From: a virus
IMG/VR virus record: IMGVR_UViG_3300036851_000176
Coordinates: 82,626-146,625 of that record
Length of the DNA stretch: 64,000 nt
Reading direction: 5' to 3' (one strand)
Position 1 is the first letter of the stretch; each line of letters opens with the position of its first letter. Under the pieces are notes generated by a model. The model saw nothing but the letters and a program-made list of their open reading frames with translations, was not told where the DNA came from and did no database searches. A program made the position numbers and the translations under genes. This document shows positions 62,695-64,000 of the stretch, in pieces.

Positions 62695-63764
62695 GACCGC
62701 GCTGGATGAAGAAACTCGGCTTCGGCCGATTCCTCGACACGCTCGATGCGGTCGCGGAAGCAGAATCCCCCGATAGGGTGATTGATGAATCGGCGTCCCT
62801 CACCGATAATGAGGGTATGGAAACGAACTACAGCAGAGAGTCAGATCGCTTCTCGGACTTCGAGAGCGACACCGACGACGAAAGGACAAGCATGACCCCA
62901 GGCATCACCTTCACGCTCGTGGGCGATGAGGACGAGTCGAACATCGTCGTTTTCGTTCCGGGCACAAGCACGGTGAGAGTCGCCCACTCTTCGCATCCCA
63001 ACTTCGACAAGATCGTTGCGGGAGCGATCGAGGGCGACGAGAGCATTCTCGACCTGTTTGACCTGGCCGAGGCTGCTGTCAAGAAGTTCGAGCGGCTGTC
63101 CGAGCGTGTCACCATGGCGAACGGACGGCTCTACTTCGACGGCGAGGAAATCGCATCGCCTCTGACGGAGCAGATTCTCCGCTTCATGGAGAGCGACATC
63201 GAGGACTATCGCCCGCTGGTCGCGTTCTTCGAGAACGTCCAGACCAATCCCTCCGAGCACTCCCGCGAGCAGTTGTTCGCGTGGTTGCAGCGCCAGAACG
63301 AGCGCGGCGAGGGCTTCACCATCACGCCGGACGGCATGATCGTCGGCTACAAGGGCGTGCGCAAGACGGACGAAGGACTGCTCTCGATCATGAGCGGCAA
63401 GGCGATCGTGAACGGCGAAGTCCACAACGGCAACGTCCCGAACCCCCTCGGCGCGACGGTCGAAATGCCCCGCTCCGAAGTGACGTTCGATCCGGCTGTC
63501 GGCTGCTCGCGTGGTCTCCACGTCGGCACCTACGCCTACGCCAACGGCTTCGCGCAGGGCGCGCTGCTGGAGGTCCACGTCAACCCCCGCGACGTGGTGT
63601 CGGTCCCGACCGAGTGCGATGCGCAGAAGATGCGCACCTGTCGCTACACGGTCATCAAGATGATCGACGCTCCGTACACCGTCCCGGTCGTCTACGACGA
63701 CTACGAGTACGACGAGTACGACGGATGGGGCGACGGCGAGTACGACGAAGAGGATGAGTGGTAG
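62691..63764 (+). CDS. rIIB: rIIB-like protein
   Basis: 357 residues from GTG at 62691 (GTGA with rIIA); a leaderless ATG at 62817 and an ATG at 62892 with GAAAGGA upstream give shorter in-frame forms, and the family-like part begins near the last. ITPDGMIVGYKGVRK, GCSRGLHVGTYAYANGF and DPAVGC recall T4 rIIB. Acidic Tyr-rich tail (YDDYEYDEYDGWGDGEYDEE). Confidence 0.78.
   Translation: MRPRWMKKLGFGRFLDTLDAVAEAESPDRVIDESASLTDNEGMETNYSRESDRFSDFESDTDDERTSMTPGITFTLVGDEDESNIVVFVPGTSTVRVAHSSHPNFDKIVAGAIEGDESILDLFDLAEAAVKKFERLSERVTMANGRLYFDGEEIASPLTEQILRFMESDIEDYRPLVAFFENVQTNPSEHSREQLFAWLQRQNERGEGFTITPDGMIVGYKGVRKTDEGLLSIMSGKAIVNGEVHNGNVPNPLGATVEMPRSEVTFDPAVGCSRGLHVGTYAYANGFAQGALLEVHVNPRDVVSVPTECDAQKMRTCRYTVIKMIDAPYTVPVVYDDYEYDEYDGWGDGEYDEEDEW
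62765..62816 (+). promoter_or_regulatory. palindrome-controlled promoter inside rIIB
   Basis: Palindrome 62765-62782 (ATCCCCCGATAGGGTGAT) followed by TGA, 22 bases, GATAAT (62805-62810), six bases, ATG 62817. It lies within the open rIIB frame. Confidence 0.75.
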
Positions 63765-63769
63765 CCGCG

Positions 63770-64000
63770 ATGGCTACCACTCCCTCACTCACGGCCGTAC
63801 TCACCGCAATCCTGAACGGTGAGTTTGACGGCGATGAGCGCGCGATCTACGACGCTTTCAAGACGCGCCGAGGCGTGGCCGCTCAGATCGCGGCTGCGAG
63901 TTACAAGCCCGGAGACCGCGTGCGCTTCACTGACGCGGTTCGGCCGAAGTACCTCATCGGAGTCGAGGCAAATGTCGTCAAAGTCAACGCCAAGACGGTC
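63770..64000 (+). CDS. hypothetical protein (partial, runs off right edge)
   Basis: 77 codons seen (ATTPSLTAVLTAILNGEFDG, then YKPGDRVRFTDAVRPKYLIG). The last part looks like an SH3-like barrel (KPGDRVRF...), as in small nucleic-acid-binding phage proteins. Starts six bases after rIIB. Confidence 0.65.
   Translation, partial: MATTPSLTAVLTAILNGEFDGDERAIYDAFKTRRGVAAQIAAASYKPGDRVRFTDAVRPKYLIGVEANVVKVNAKTV

Noticed and set aside
48300-62782. CRISPR array
   Set aside because: The repeats are palindromes with uneven spacing (25 bp to several kb), tied to promoters and inside coding frames; there are no unique equal-length spacers and no cas genes.

Overview
The window is part of a large tailed-phage genome, most likely a siphovirus of an actinobacterium (Streptomyces or a relative). 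The grounds are a 1253-codon tape measure with no contractile-sheath gene, a lambda-like head block (protease with nested scaffold, decoration protein, gpE-type capsid), a -1 frameshifted tail-chaperone pair, about 27 tRNA genes plus a phage tmRNA, rIIA/rIIB homologues, high GC, and a striking use of leaderless messages, which is typical of actinobacteria. No integrase, terminase, portal or DNA polymerase is seen here; the last three should lie outside the window.

Layout. (1) 1-16.0 kb, minus strand: head and tail genes, read from the capsid protease at 15.8 kb leftwards to a collagen-like tail fibre cut by the left edge. (2) 16.1-18.0 kb, plus strand: a repeat protein, a zinc-finger metallophosphoesterase and a zinc-finger/HTH protein. 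(3) 18.0-24.1 kb, minus strand: tRNAs that together cover all 20 amino acids (Tyr tentative), the tmRNA and a few small proteins. (4) 24.2-49.2 kb, minus strand: about 70 tightly overlapping accessory genes. They include a four-gene membrane operon with an ExbB/TolQ-like and an ExbD-like subunit, a glycosyltransferase, a LuxR-type HTH protein, RNase HI, two phosphoesterases (one here, one in region 2), an FtsH-like membrane AAA+ protease, a dATP/dGTP diphosphohydrolase-like protein, two RNA ligases (Rnl2-like and RtcB), two lipoproteins, a methyltransferase and many zinc-ribbon microproteins. (5) 49.2-49.9 kb: a gene-poor array of palindromes. (6) 49.9-53.0 kb, plus strand: small genes and a GP88-family gene, with unusual composition and repeated paired-hairpin leaders. 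(7) 53.0-64 kb, plus strand: a UvrD-like helicase, DUF2958 and zinc-ribbon proteins, at least two large structured non-coding RNAs, an HExxH protein, rIIA and rIIB.

Regulation seen in the sequence. Many promoters are leaderless: the -10 hexamer is followed by 6 or 7 bases and then the start codon. On the left and in the middle the -10 is often TAAGGT, TATACT or similar after a TTGACT/TTGACA box. In the right arm the -10 is GATACT or GATAAT and an 18-bp palindrome (ATCACYCGNTCGRGTGAT-like) sits 21-22 bases upstream, overlapping the -35 position. About 27 copies of that palindrome occur between 48.3 and 62.8 kb. Two such promoters have no start codon and drive long, strongly base-paired RNAs.

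Most interesting items: the structured RNAs of the right arm and their palindrome-controlled promoters, the ExbB/ExbD-like membrane operon, the repeated paired-hairpin leaders at 50.6-53.0 kb, and the phage-encoded FtsH-like protease. All functional names below come from reading motifs by eye; no database search was run.
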